From Aphodosoma sp045126975 (GTDB lineage: Bacteria > Bacteroidota > Bacteroidia > Bacteroidales > Paludibacteraceae): DNA of 33,527 nt. Each line of letters begins with the position of its first letter. Position 1 is the first letter of the stretch. The stretch lies in assembly GCA_045126975.1 (NCBI GenBank), contig JBGVPL010000012.1, positions 1 through 33,527 of the forward strand, written 5' to 3'. Below are positions 15,918 to 23,200 of the stretch, piece after piece. The position numbers were made by a program, and so were the translations under genes. The notes under the pieces were generated by a model. That model saw nothing but the letters and a program-made list of their open reading frames with translations. It ran no database searches and had not been told where the DNA came from.

Positions 15918-15948
15918 CAAAGTTACAACTTTTTATCGATTCACACAA
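15918..15948 (-). promoter_or_regulatory. Promoter of tRNA-His
   Basis: Minus-strand TAACTTTG (15918-15925) with TTG 20 bp upstream (15946-15948), about 15 nt from the tRNA 5' end. Confidence 0.7.
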
Positions 15949-15975
15949 CTATTTTATAATATTTTTTCAAAAGAA

Positions 15976-16662
15976 ATGAAACAAATCAAATATTTCGCTG
16001 TAAATGAAGAGATTGAAAACCAAATAAAATCAATCCGTCGCGCAATTTATCTCTCTATGAATGGCATTTGTGCCGAAAATATCGACAATTCAGGCCTCGA
16101 ATATAAGCAAAATTTCGGGGTTTCGTGGGCTCGCCTATGCGAAATAGCACAAAACTACACCCCGAATTACGAACTCGCCGAACGCCTTTGGCTCATGTCA
16201 ATCCGCGAAACCAAACTACTCGCCACCCTACTTTGCCCTCCTCACGAACTCACCGCCGAACGCCTTGCTGAATGGACCACAGGCATAACAACTATCGAAC
16301 TTGCCGAAATATTCGCATTCGCACTACTACGTAAAACTACCGACCTCACAACCCAAATTCTCGACCTCGAAACAAGCGAAAACCAACTCCTTCGTCTAAC
16401 AGCCTACCACACCCTCGCACGACTCACAAATTCATTGCTTGAGACGCAAAATATTGCGTCTCTACAGAGTGCTATCGAACTCATAAATCCGCAAGATTTA
16501 GACGAAATATCAGCCTATCGTGCCATTGAAAACCTACTTTCAAATACAAAATTCATCACTTCAGAACTCAATCACATTATTAATAATAAACTCGAAGAAA
16601 TAAAATCACATCCAACCACATATTCCAACCAACTAATTGAGAATTTGAAAGTTGAAAGTTGA
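15976..16662 (+). CDS. DNA alkylation repair-like HEAT protein
   Basis: A 228-residue alpha-helical protein of the AlkD-like family, which in characterised members removes alkylated bases by wrapping HEAT repeats around DNA. The family's early landmarks are present in adapted form: LSMNGICAENIDNSGLEYKQNFGVSWARLCEIA (about 26-58) and LWLMSIRETKLLATLL. The usual catalytic Asp/Trp/Arg set cannot be placed with confidence, so activity is uncertain; Bacteroidetes relatives are often annotated only by the fold. Residues 156-163 (ETQNIASL) come from an in-frame GACGCAA palindrome, and the final codons and stop lie inside TTGAAAG heptads, so the C-terminus may recently have been altered. Confidence 0.72.
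   Translation: MKQIKYFAVNEEIENQIKSIRRAIYLSMNGICAENIDNSGLEYKQNFGVSWARLCEIAQNYTPNYELAERLWLMSIRETKLLATLLCPPHELTAERLAEWTTGITTIELAEIFAFALLRKTTDLTTQILDLETSENQLLRLTAYHTLARLTNSLLETQNIASLQSAIELINPQDLDEISAYRAIENLLSNTKFITSELNHIINNKLEEIKSHPTTYSNQLIENLKVES
16441..16462. repeat. GACGCAA palindrome inside a coding region
   Basis: GAGACGCAA-AATA-TTGCGTCTC, perfect 9-bp arms, same family as 2210, 27302 and 27403. It is in frame. Confidence 0.75.
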
Positions 16663-16728
16663 AAGTTAAAAACCAAAAATTAATCCCGAACGGCAAATTT
16701 CAAATTTCAAATTTCAAATTTCAAATTA
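16645..16728. repeat. Two adjacent heptad arrays
   Basis: 16645-16672: TTGAAAG three times then TTAAAAA, carrying the stop codon of the AlkD-like gene (16660-16662). 16694-16728: CAAATTT four times then CAAATTA, running up to the promoter of the HU/SPOR gene. Confidence 0.85.
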
Positions 16729-16743
16729 TTCAACTTTTTTTCT

Positions 16744-16751
16744 TAACTTTG
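16744..16751 (+). promoter_or_regulatory. -7 box of the HU/SPOR gene (leaderless transcript)
   Basis: TAACTTTG ends only 4 bp before the ATG at 16756. With the usual spacing the transcript would begin at or one base before the start codon. Confidence 0.55.
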
Positions 16752-16755
16752 CATC

Positions 16756-17682
16756 ATGAAAAATCTTGCTCAATACATAGAGTCGCTACTCATTCAACAC
16801 GAATGCGTGATAGTGCCAGGTCTCGGTGGTTTTGTTACCTATCGCGACAAAGCCTCTATTCGCAACAACCGCCTCTATGCCCCAGCGCAACGAGTAAGAT
16901 TCAATCACCTGCTCACCTATCACGACGGACTACTTGCCGAAGCCTATATGCAAAACCGCCACATAGGCTATACTGCTGCCCTCGAAGCAATAAAAGCCGA
17001 TGTCAAACAAATCACTACATCATTAAATTCAGGCAACACATTCATACTTGGTCGCATCGGAGCACTATCACTATCAGCCAGCAATACAATCATTCTCAAA
17101 AATGAAGATTGCAAATTCCTACCTGAAAATATCGGTTTACCAGTAGTAAACCTCAAACAACTCGCGGCTAAAGCAAGCACCGACAACACTATCACTCTCA
17201 ACATACCGCACGCATCATCGAATGTCATTCGCTATGCCGCTATGCTAATTATTGTGTTCATCTTCTCACTCTTAATTCCAACTCCCGTAACCGATGCAAC
17301 CCACGAAGCATCATTCTACAAAGTAAAAATTACAGATAACAGAGTACAGATGACAGATGACAGAGTACAGATGACAGATAATACATCTGACTTATCTAAC
17401 CTACAACAGGAGCAAAAAGATTCCACACTCCTCATTCCTCATTCCTCATTAGACTCTCGATATCACTTAATCATCGCCAGTCTAACATCACAAGCCGAAG
17501 CTGAGGAATACATCGCACATCACACACACTTCGACCGCAACCAACTGATAATAATAGAATCAAAAGGCAAATACCGCATCTCAGCCGCAGGATTCAACAA
17601 ATACAAAGATGCTCTACAATACATGGACAGCATCCGCAACGAAGTCCCAATAGCTAAAAAAGCTTGGATAATGTGTAAATAA
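16756..17682 (+). CDS. HU-CCDC81 and SPOR domain membrane protein
   Basis: A 308-residue protein conserved in Bacteroidales. Residues 1-145 carry the two bacterial HU-CCDC81 domains (IESLLIQHECVIVPGLGGFV at 8-27; GLLAEAYMQNRHIGYTAALEAI), which resemble DNA-binding HU. One membrane helix spans about 157-174 (VIRYAAMLIIVFIFSLL). A periplasmic linker follows, and a SPOR domain (about 236-308, RYHLIIASLTSQAEAEEYI) that normally binds glycan strands stripped of peptides at the division septum. Such a protein could connect nucleoid and septal wall; that is inference. The linker contains seven ACAGAT-type heptads in frame (residues 192-208, RVQMTDD repeated) and CTCATTC heptads (about 226-232). The start is fixed by homology and leaves almost no leader. 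Confidence 0.85.
   Translation: MKNLAQYIESLLIQHECVIVPGLGGFVTYRDKASIRNNRLYAPAQRVRFNHLLTYHDGLLAEAYMQNRHIGYTAALEAIKADVKQITTSLNSGNTFILGRIGALSLSASNTIILKNEDCKFLPENIGLPVVNLKQLAAKASTDNTITLNIPHASSNVIRYAAMLIIVFIFSLLIPTPVTDATHEASFYKVKITDNRVQMTDDRVQMTDNTSDLSNLQQEQKDSTLLIPHSSLDSRYHLIIASLTSQAEAEEYIAHHTHFDRNQLIIIESKGKYRISAAGFNKYKDALQYMDSIRNEVPIAKKAWIMCK
17331..17379. repeat. Seven heptads in the HU/SPOR linker
   Basis: TACAGAT-AACAGAG-TACAGAT-GACAGAT-GACAGAG-TACAGAT-GACAGAT: 49 bp, a 21-bp higher-order unit that keeps the frame and repeats RVQMTDD. CTCATTC units follow at 17431-17451. Confidence 0.85.
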
Positions 17683-17730
17683 ATCCATAGTACAAAATAA
17701 ATATTCAAAAAAACTTTGTACTATGGATTT
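17681..17730 (+). terminator. Terminator of the HU/SPOR gene, fused to the rpsP promoter
   Basis: A perfect 16-bp inverted repeat AAATCCATAGTACAAA / TTTGTACTATGGATTT with an 18-nt loop, then six more T. It begins within the stop codon. Its 3' arm contains the TTTG used as the -33 box of rpsP. Confidence 0.85.
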
Positions 17731-17745
17731 TTTTTTGTACCTTTG
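17715..17745 (+). promoter_or_regulatory. Promoter of rpsP
   Basis: TTTG (17715-17718), 19-bp spacer, TACCTTTG (17738-17745); leader about 55 nt. Confidence 0.8.
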
Positions 17746-17804
17746 CACCGCTTTTCGAGAAAAAGCATTTTAGGTATTAACAAATTAAAAATCAAAAGAA
17801 AAGA

Positions 17805-18350
17805 ATGGCAACTAAAATTAGATTGCAACGCAATGGTCGTAAAGGGTATGCCTACTACCACATTGTTATCGCTGATTCACGTGCTCCACGTGATGGACGT
17901 TTTGTAGAACGTATCGGTTCTTACAACCCAAACACTAACCCTGCAGCTATCGATCTTAACTTCGAACGCGCTCTTTACTGGGTAATGTGCGGTGCTCAAC
18001 CAACTGACACAGTTCGCAACATCCTTTCAGGCGAAGGTGTGCTTTTGAAAAAACACCTCCTCGGTGGTGTACAAAAAGGCGCATTCAACGAAGCTGAAGC
18101 AGAAAAACGTTTCGAAGCTTGGAAAGCTAACAAAACTAAAGCTGTTGAAGCTATCGTTAAAAAAGAAGCTGACGCTAAAGCTGCTACAATGAAAGCTCGT
18201 CTCGAAGCTGAAAAAGCATCAAACAAAGCTAAAGCTGAAGAAATCGCTAAGAAAAAAGCTGAAGCACTCGCTGCTCAAGAAGCTGAAGCTAAAGCTGCTG
18301 CTGAAGAAGCTGCTGCTGCAGAAGCTACAGAAGCACCTGCTGCTGAATAA
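17805..18350 (+). CDS. rpsP: 30S ribosomal protein S16 with C-terminal extension
   Basis: S16 binds the 5' domain of 16S rRNA during 30S assembly. The core is residues 1 to about 85: MATKIRLQRNGRKGYAYYHI, VIADSRAPRDGRFVERIGSYNP, LNFERALYWVMCGAQPTDTVRNIL. A 95-residue low-complexity tail rich in Ala, Lys and Glu follows (KAEEIAKKKAEALAAQEAEA), predicted to be a long charged helix. S16 is about 80-90 residues in most bacteria; such tails are common in Bacteroidetes. Strong codon bias (GCT, GAA, AAA) fits high expression. It has its own promoter and a strong terminator, so it is monocistronic here rather than joined to rimM and trmD. Confidence 0.97.
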   Translation: MATKIRLQRNGRKGYAYYHIVIADSRAPRDGRFVERIGSYNPNTNPAAIDLNFERALYWVMCGAQPTDTVRNILSGEGVLLKKHLLGGVQKGAFNEAEAEKRFEAWKANKTKAVEAIVKKEADAKAATMKARLEAEKASNKAKAEEIAKKKAEALAAQEAEAKAAAEEAAAAEATEAPAAE

Positions 18351-18390
18351 TTATCGTAGAAATACGAATAATTGCTTTAAGCAAACCAAT

Positions 18391-18421
18391 AAAAGCCCGA
18401 AAGCATATTTCGGGCTTTTTT
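18391..18421 (+). terminator. Terminator of rpsP
   Basis: AAAAGCCCGAAA / TTTCGGGCTTTT, 12-bp stem, 5-nt loop, T-rich tail. Confidence 0.9.
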
Positions 18422-18444
18422 ACTAAAAAACAGATTACTATTTT

Positions 18445-19626
18445 ATGTTTAATATTATTTGCGCTACTATATCAATTCTATGTGGACTATCGTTCATCGA
18501 ATTGCTATACCCTAACGCAAAAAATTTAAGCAACCAACTATATCAACTCGCAATACTTATAACAGCTTTTTTAGTTGCTATCAAATACTACTTCGGCCCC
18601 GACATATCTATTTATGTCCCTATGTACGAAAACATAAAACCTCTTAAAGAACTTTTATTCACACCCAACACATCTGATTACGAAATCGGATTTTTAATGT
18701 ATATATCAATATGCAAACATTGGCTCGGACTAAGTTTTTGGGCTATGACAGCATCCATAACCATAATATACTTCACAACTCTACATCTGCTTTTACGCAA
18801 ACTAACTACCTTCAAAACATTTGCGCTATTCTCTATCATTTTCCTTCAAACCAATCTTATCTTCTTCGAATTCCGCCAATGTTTAGCCGTATCATTCTTC
18901 ATTATAAGCATTTTATCTATCGAAAAAAAACAATATGTAACGCTACTAATATTCGCCTTCCTTTCCATAATAACCCACAAATCAGCAATCATCATTTATG
19001 GAATTTCACTCATCGGATTAGCTCTATCATACTTCAAACAAGACAATAATTTCTTTGCAATTTCAATATTTTTCTTATTTGCATTTATTCTAATTCCACT
19101 AAAATCATTATTACTAACAACAAGTCAATTACTCCCTTTCGATGCCGAAGTTTTAGAATCAATACAAAAGCACCTTATAATCGAACAACGTTTCCAAGTC
19201 GTCTTTTTAATCTACCTAATAGTTAGTTACAGTATTTATTTCTATTTCTACAAATCACAAAAACTAAAAACTTGGCACATAATCACTATTTGTGGACTAA
19301 TCGTTATCGCTCTATTCTACCAATATTGGTTCTTTATCAATCGTCTTCGTTCTTATTTTATACCTGTCATAGTGGTGTATGCCATTACAATATGTTACAA
19401 CTCACCTAAAAAACATCTACTAACAAAACAATTAACTGTCGTTTTCATATACTGTCTATTCGCTGTAAGTCTAAAAAATTTATATTTCGGCAATGCTAAT
19501 CTTAAAAGTGGAATAGCCGAAACTTCAACTATTTTCCAACTATTAAACGATAGTGAAGAAAATATAAAAACAAGAAATCTAAAAAAAGCACAACTTTTCT
19601 GGGATACAGAATATCAAGAAGAATAA
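18445..19626 (+). CDS. EpsG-type polysaccharide polymerase
   Basis: A 393-residue integral membrane protein with about ten hydrophobic segments. It matches the EpsG family of exopolysaccharide polymerases: YYFGPDISIYVPMYENI (about 48-64), the NTSDYEIGFLMYISI motif, FEFRQCLAVSFFIISI and the conserved HKSAIIIYGI. It would join repeat units at the outer face of the inner membrane, the Wzy-like step. It is the first gene of the glycan operon, 24 bp after the rpsP terminator, with no recognisable promoter in between. Its stop codon TAA is part of the left target duplication (TAAAA) of the miniature element that follows. Confidence 0.82.
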   Translation: MFNIICATISILCGLSFIELLYPNAKNLSNQLYQLAILITAFLVAIKYYFGPDISIYVPMYENIKPLKELLFTPNTSDYEIGFLMYISICKHWLGLSFWAMTASITIIYFTTLHLLLRKLTTFKTFALFSIIFLQTNLIFFEFRQCLAVSFFIISILSIEKKQYVTLLIFAFLSIITHKSAIIIYGISLIGLALSYFKQDNNFFAISIFFLFAFILIPLKSLLLTTSQLLPFDAEVLESIQKHLIIEQRFQVVFLIYLIVSYSIYFYFYKSQKLKTWHIITICGLIVIALFYQYWFFINRLRSYFIPVIVVYAITICYNSPKKHLLTKQLTVVFIYCLFAVSLKNLYFGNANLKSGIAETSTIFQLLNDSEENIKTRNLKKAQLFWDTEYQEE

Positions 19627-19628
19627 AA

Positions 19629-19824
19629 GGGGACTTCTATAAATTCCCCGTTTTACTAATTTTATAAGTTATTCTAAAAAACTCTTGTATAAAATTTGTT
19701 TTTTAGCGGCATCTTATCAGCTTTTTATCCAGCCAAATAGTCCACTATTAGTCTAAATAAAAAACTGATAATATGTTCACTAAAAATTCAAATTTTATTT
19801 ACAAGGTAATTTATAGAAGTCACC
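19629..19824. mobile_element. Miniature inverted-repeat element (MITE) inserted between two operon genes
   Basis: Terminal inverted repeats of 20 bp (19629-19648 and 19805-19824) agree at 18 positions: GGGGACTTCTATAAATTCCC against GGTGACTTCTATAAATTACC. The element is flanked by a 5-bp direct duplication TAAAA (19624-19628 and 19825-19829). Inside are two more inverted pairs: CTAAAAAAC/GTTTTTTAG (19674-19682, 19698-19706) and a 15-bp pair with one mismatch (19714-19728, 19757-19771). There is no ORF of useful length, so it is non-autonomous. Removing the element and one TAAAA rebuilds a stop and start codon one base apart. Confidence 0.85.
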
Positions 19825-19828
19825 TAAA

Positions 19829-20713
19829 ATGAACGTATCTATAATATACGTAAATTATAATAGTTTCAATCTGATAGCCAATTCAATAAAAAGTGTAATT
19901 GAATTGACTAATGGTATATCGTACGAAATAATAGTTGTTGATAATAACTCCCACCAGAAAGACAAAGACAACCTAAAAACATATTGCGCTACAAATAAAA
20001 TCAAACTAATAGAATCCGATACTAATCTTGGATTTGGCAAAGGCAACAATCTCGGTGCAAAATACGCCACTGGAGAATATCTATTCTTCTTAAACCCAGA
20101 TACCTATCTAATCAACAATGCTATAGCCGAATTATTCACCTTCGCAAAAACACACAATATACTAACTTGTGGGGCTAATTTATTTACAGACAACCAACAA
20201 CCCACCCTCTCATATTGGATGTTAATGCCGTCAATAGCCGATGAATTGGTTGCTCTATTTGCCAACCTACCACTAAAAATAAGATATCGCAACTCACACG
20301 AACACAATAAAACATCAATTCCAAAAGAGGTCGCATTTATAACAGGGGCAGACTTAATGATACAACGCAAACTTTTCAACCAAATCAATGGGTTCGATGA
20401 ATCTTTTTTCATGTATTTCGAAGAAACTGATTTACAATTCAGGTTAAACAAATTAGGATATAAAATATACAACCTACCATCAGCAAAAATAGTACATCTC
20501 GAAAGCCAAACCTTATCCTCGCGAACACAGAAACTTAAACTATTTTTCGAATCACGCAAAAAGTTTTATCTAAAAAATCGAACTAAAACACAACTGACAA
20601 TAGCTAATACAATACTCAAATTTAGTTGTATAATACGAATTACTACATTTACTCTATTACAAAACAACGAAAAAGTTAACTATTGGAAAACTATATTACA
20701 GCAATGCTCATAA
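19829..20713 (+). CDS. Glycosyltransferase family 2 (rhamnosyltransferase-like)
   Basis: A 294-residue cytoplasmic GT-A enzyme that adds a sugar from a nucleotide donor to the lipid-linked repeat unit. Visible: IIYVNYNS start, VVDNNS (36-41), TNLGFGKGNNLG, metal-binding LNPDT (88-92, the DXD equivalent), ITGADLMIQRKLF, and GFDESFFMYFEETDLQFRL with the acidic base region. The layout matches WbbL-like rhamnosyltransferases, but the sugar cannot be named. The start codon directly abuts the MITE: the right target duplication supplies the A of ATG, so native upstream sequence has been displaced. It overlaps the next gene by 10 nt. Confidence 0.88.
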   Translation: MNVSIIYVNYNSFNLIANSIKSVIELTNGISYEIIVVDNNSHQKDKDNLKTYCATNKIKLIESDTNLGFGKGNNLGAKYATGEYLFFLNPDTYLINNAIAELFTFAKTHNILTCGANLFTDNQQPTLSYWMLMPSIADELVALFANLPLKIRYRNSHEHNKTSIPKEVAFITGADLMIQRKLFNQINGFDESFFMYFEETDLQFRLNKLGYKIYNLPSAKIVHLESQTLSSRTQKLKLFFESRKKFYLKNRTKTQLTIANTILKFSCIIRITTFTLLQNNEKVNYWKTILQQCS

Positions 20714-21723
20714 TCACAGGAACATATCCACCTCGCAAATGTGGCGTCGGCGATTATTGTCAAAATCTGCTATCTACACCACAAGCTAAAGATTGGAAAC
20801 TCTACACCGATGACAATTGGAGTATATCTACACTTTTTCAGAAAATCAAAAAAATCAAAAAATCAAACTCCAATATCATTAATATTCAATACCCCACTGT
20901 CGGTTATGGCAAAAGCATTTTACCACATATTCTAACTATATATCTATCCAAAATACTCAAAAAGAAAGTCATCATAACACTACACGAATACTCTCAACTT
21001 GGATGGAAAGGCAAATTAGCAGCATCTATATTTTTAAAATTTGGGAATCATATTGTTTTCACCACCGAATTTGAACGACAATATGCTATAAAAAAATATC
21101 CTCAATTAAAAAATAATTCATCTATCATCAAAATATACAGCAATATACTAACAAAACACGAACAACCTTCATTCGAACATCGCTCGTATGATATGGGATA
21201 TTTTGGATATATTCGCCCAGAAAAAGGATTAGAAAACTACATCGAAACTACAAAAAAAATACAAAAAACAAATCCTAATTTCAAAGCCTACATTATGGGT
21301 CAAACCCAAGATGAATTTAGCTCCTATCATAAACCTCTACTCGACTCATTGTCTGACAGCAACATAACTTTATTACTAAACCGTAGCAATCAAGAGGTAT
21401 CAGACATACTCTCGCAAACTAAAATAGCATATCTACCTTATCCCGATGGATTAACCGAACGCAGAGGTTCTTTCCTTGCATCGCTACTACATCATTGCAT
21501 TATTGTAACAACAAAAGGAAATTTTACCACAGAAGCACAATTATCTACATTTAATTTCGTTAATAAAGAAGATGCACATTCTAAAATAATCGAAATTATA
21601 AATTATCCGACCGAAACAATCAACAAACAAATTGATAAAATGAATATATACATTGCAAACCAAATACCATCATCATGGGAAGATGTTACCAATGAATATC
21701 AAACACTTATCAAATCACTATAA
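20704..21723 (+). CDS. Glycosyltransferase family 4-like (GT-B)
   Basis: A 339-residue enzyme from the ATG at 20704 (an upstream in-frame ATG would add seven residues with no family match). The N-terminus MLIITGTYPPRKCGVGDYC is the nucleotide-sugar GT-B opening, with a Rossmann-type first half and ITLHEYSQLG. The C-terminal half has YFGYIRPEKGLENYIE and LPYPDGLTERRGSFLASL, where the E of the EX7E-type motif is expected. It adds a sugar to the repeat unit; specificity is unknown. The start overlaps the previous gene by 10 nt, and the stop overlaps the next start as TAATG, so translation is coupled. Confidence 0.85.
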   Translation: MLIITGTYPPRKCGVGDYCQNLLSTPQAKDWKLYTDDNWSISTLFQKIKKIKKSNSNIINIQYPTVGYGKSILPHILTIYLSKILKKKVIITLHEYSQLGWKGKLAASIFLKFGNHIVFTTEFERQYAIKKYPQLKNNSSIIKIYSNILTKHEQPSFEHRSYDMGYFGYIRPEKGLENYIETTKKIQKTNPNFKAYIMGQTQDEFSSYHKPLLDSLSDSNITLLLNRSNQEVSDILSQTKIAYLPYPDGLTERRGSFLASLLHHCIIVTTKGNFTTEAQLSTFNFVNKEDAHSKIIEIINYPTETINKQIDKMNIYIANQIPSSWEDVTNEYQTLIKSL

Positions 21724-22457
21724 TGAATTCTATCTGTATTGCCACATACAACGGAGAAAAATACATTAAAGAACAACTTACATCTATATTATCTCAAATC
21801 AATATAGATGACGAAGTAATTATCTCCGACGATAACTCTACGGATAAAACCACCGAAATAATAAAATCTTTAAATGACTCCAGAATTAAACTAATAAAAG
21901 GTAATTTTCACAATTTTACATTCAATTTCGAAAATGCCATAAAGCAAGCCAAAGGTGAATACATATTCTTAGCAGATCAAGACGATGTTTGGCTTCCTAA
22001 CAAATATACTACAATGCTTAATGCATTAAAAAAATACGATTTAGTCTGCAGCAACGCAATTATCACCGACCAAAATTTAAATCCTATACACACATCCTTT
22101 TTTCAATACTACAATTCAGGATGTGGAAAACTAAAAAACATAATAAAATGTACATATTGTGGTGCTTGCATGGCATTCAACCATAAAATACTGCAAGCCA
22201 TACAACCATTCCCTAACACTTCAATTTTTGGCCATGACTTATGGATTGGTTTAGTCGCAGAATCTATCGGCAAAGTACACTTTTTAGATACACCACTAAT
22301 ACTCTACCGCCGCCACGACAACTCTTTAACTACCATATCCAACAACTTTCTAACTCGCAGTAAACGACCATTTTGGATTAAAATTAAAAGCCGAATATCA
22401 ATCATATACCACCTTATAATATTTAATATAAAACACTATTTATGCAAGAAACATTAG
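21723..22457 (+). CDS. Glycosyltransferase family 2
   Basis: A 244-residue GT-A enzyme. It opens with SICIATYNGEKYIKEQLTSIL, followed by ISDDNSTD (34-41), the GEYIFLADQDDVW metal site (78-90, DQDD), a CGACMAFNHKIL segment, and FGHDLWIGLVAESIG with the His-Asp catalytic region. The end YRRHDNSLT is typical of bacterial rhamnosyl- and related transferases. Coupled to both neighbours by overlaps (1 nt upstream, 16 nt downstream). The AT-rich composition matches the first half of the operon. Confidence 0.87.
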   Translation: MNSICIATYNGEKYIKEQLTSILSQINIDDEVIISDDNSTDKTTEIIKSLNDSRIKLIKGNFHNFTFNFENAIKQAKGEYIFLADQDDVWLPNKYTTMLNALKKYDLVCSNAIITDQNLNPIHTSFFQYYNSGCGKLKNIIKCTYCGACMAFNHKILQAIQPFPNTSIFGHDLWIGLVAESIGKVHFLDTPLILYRRHDNSLTTISNNFLTRSKRPFWIKIKSRISIIYHLIIFNIKHYLCKKH

Positions 22458-23200
22458 TATCAATAATCACACCTCTCTACAATGGCGAAGCCTTTGTAGC
22501 ACAAACAATAGATAGTGTTCTTGCACAAACCTATACCAATTGGGAGATGATTGTCATCAACGATGGTTCACGCGACAATAGCGAAAATATTGTTCGTGGC
22601 TATTGCGATATCGACCATCGTATCAAAATATTCAATCAGTCTAATGCAGGCTCAGCTGCTGCTCGCAACAATGGTATTCGTCGTGCCGAAGGTCGCTACA
22701 TTGCCCTCCTCGATGCCGACGACCTTTGGGAACCTAATTTCCTCGAATCGCAATTGGCATTGATGAAAGAGCATAATGCTCTATTGGTATATGGAGCACA
22801 CAAACGAATTGACGCTAACAACAACGAATGTCTAACTCCATTCATTCCGCCAAAACATATAACATACACTGATTTACTAAAAACATGTTCTATCACCTGT
22901 CTCACAGGGCTATACGATACGAGTAAATATGGCAAAGTCTATCTCCACGAAGAATTCCGTTCTTTACGCGATGATTATATATATTGGCTCGAAATAATCA
23001 AACAAACAGGTGATGCTTGGGGTAATCAAAATATAATTGGCTCATACCGAATACTTGGCAATTCTGTTTCTCGTAACAAAAAGAAAGTTATAAAACCTCA
23101 ATTCCTTGTTTATTACAAAGTAGAAAAACTCGGACTAATCCGTAGTCTATACTATTTAGCTCATTGGGCAATCAACGGATTCCTTAAATATCGCAAATAA
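22442..23200 (+). CDS. Glycosyltransferase family 2
   Basis: A 252-residue GT-A enzyme starting QETLVSIITPLYNGEAFVAQTIDSVL, with VINDGSRDNS (38-47), NAGSAAARNNGIRRAEGRYIALLDADDLW (DADD at 91-94), and LRDDYIYWLEI as the catalytic region. This is the TuaG/WbbK-like subgroup often found in teichuronic acid and capsule clusters; the sugar is not predictable. Codon use is less AT-rich than in the three genes before it. It overlaps the preceding gene by 16 nt and the glf start by one base (TAATGA). Confidence 0.88.
   Translation: MQETLVSIITPLYNGEAFVAQTIDSVLAQTYTNWEMIVINDGSRDNSENIVRGYCDIDHRIKIFNQSNAGSAAARNNGIRRAEGRYIALLDADDLWEPNFLESQLALMKEHNALLVYGAHKRIDANNNECLTPFIPPKHITYTDLLKTCSITCLTGLYDTSKYGKVYLHEEFRSLRDDYIYWLEIIKQTGDAWGNQNIIGSYRILGNSVSRNKKKVIKPQFLVYYKVEKLGLIRSLYYLAHWAINGFLKYRK

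Noticed and set aside
19629..19824. Invertible promoter flanked by inverted repeats, as in Bacteroides capsule loci
   Set aside because: The 5-bp duplication outside the repeats fits transposition, no invertase gene is nearby, and neither orientation shows a consensus -7 box.
20683..20703. Seven-residue longer start of the GT4-like gene
   Set aside because: MENYITA is outside the family alignment, and the ATG at 20704 gives the normal MLIITGTYPP start.
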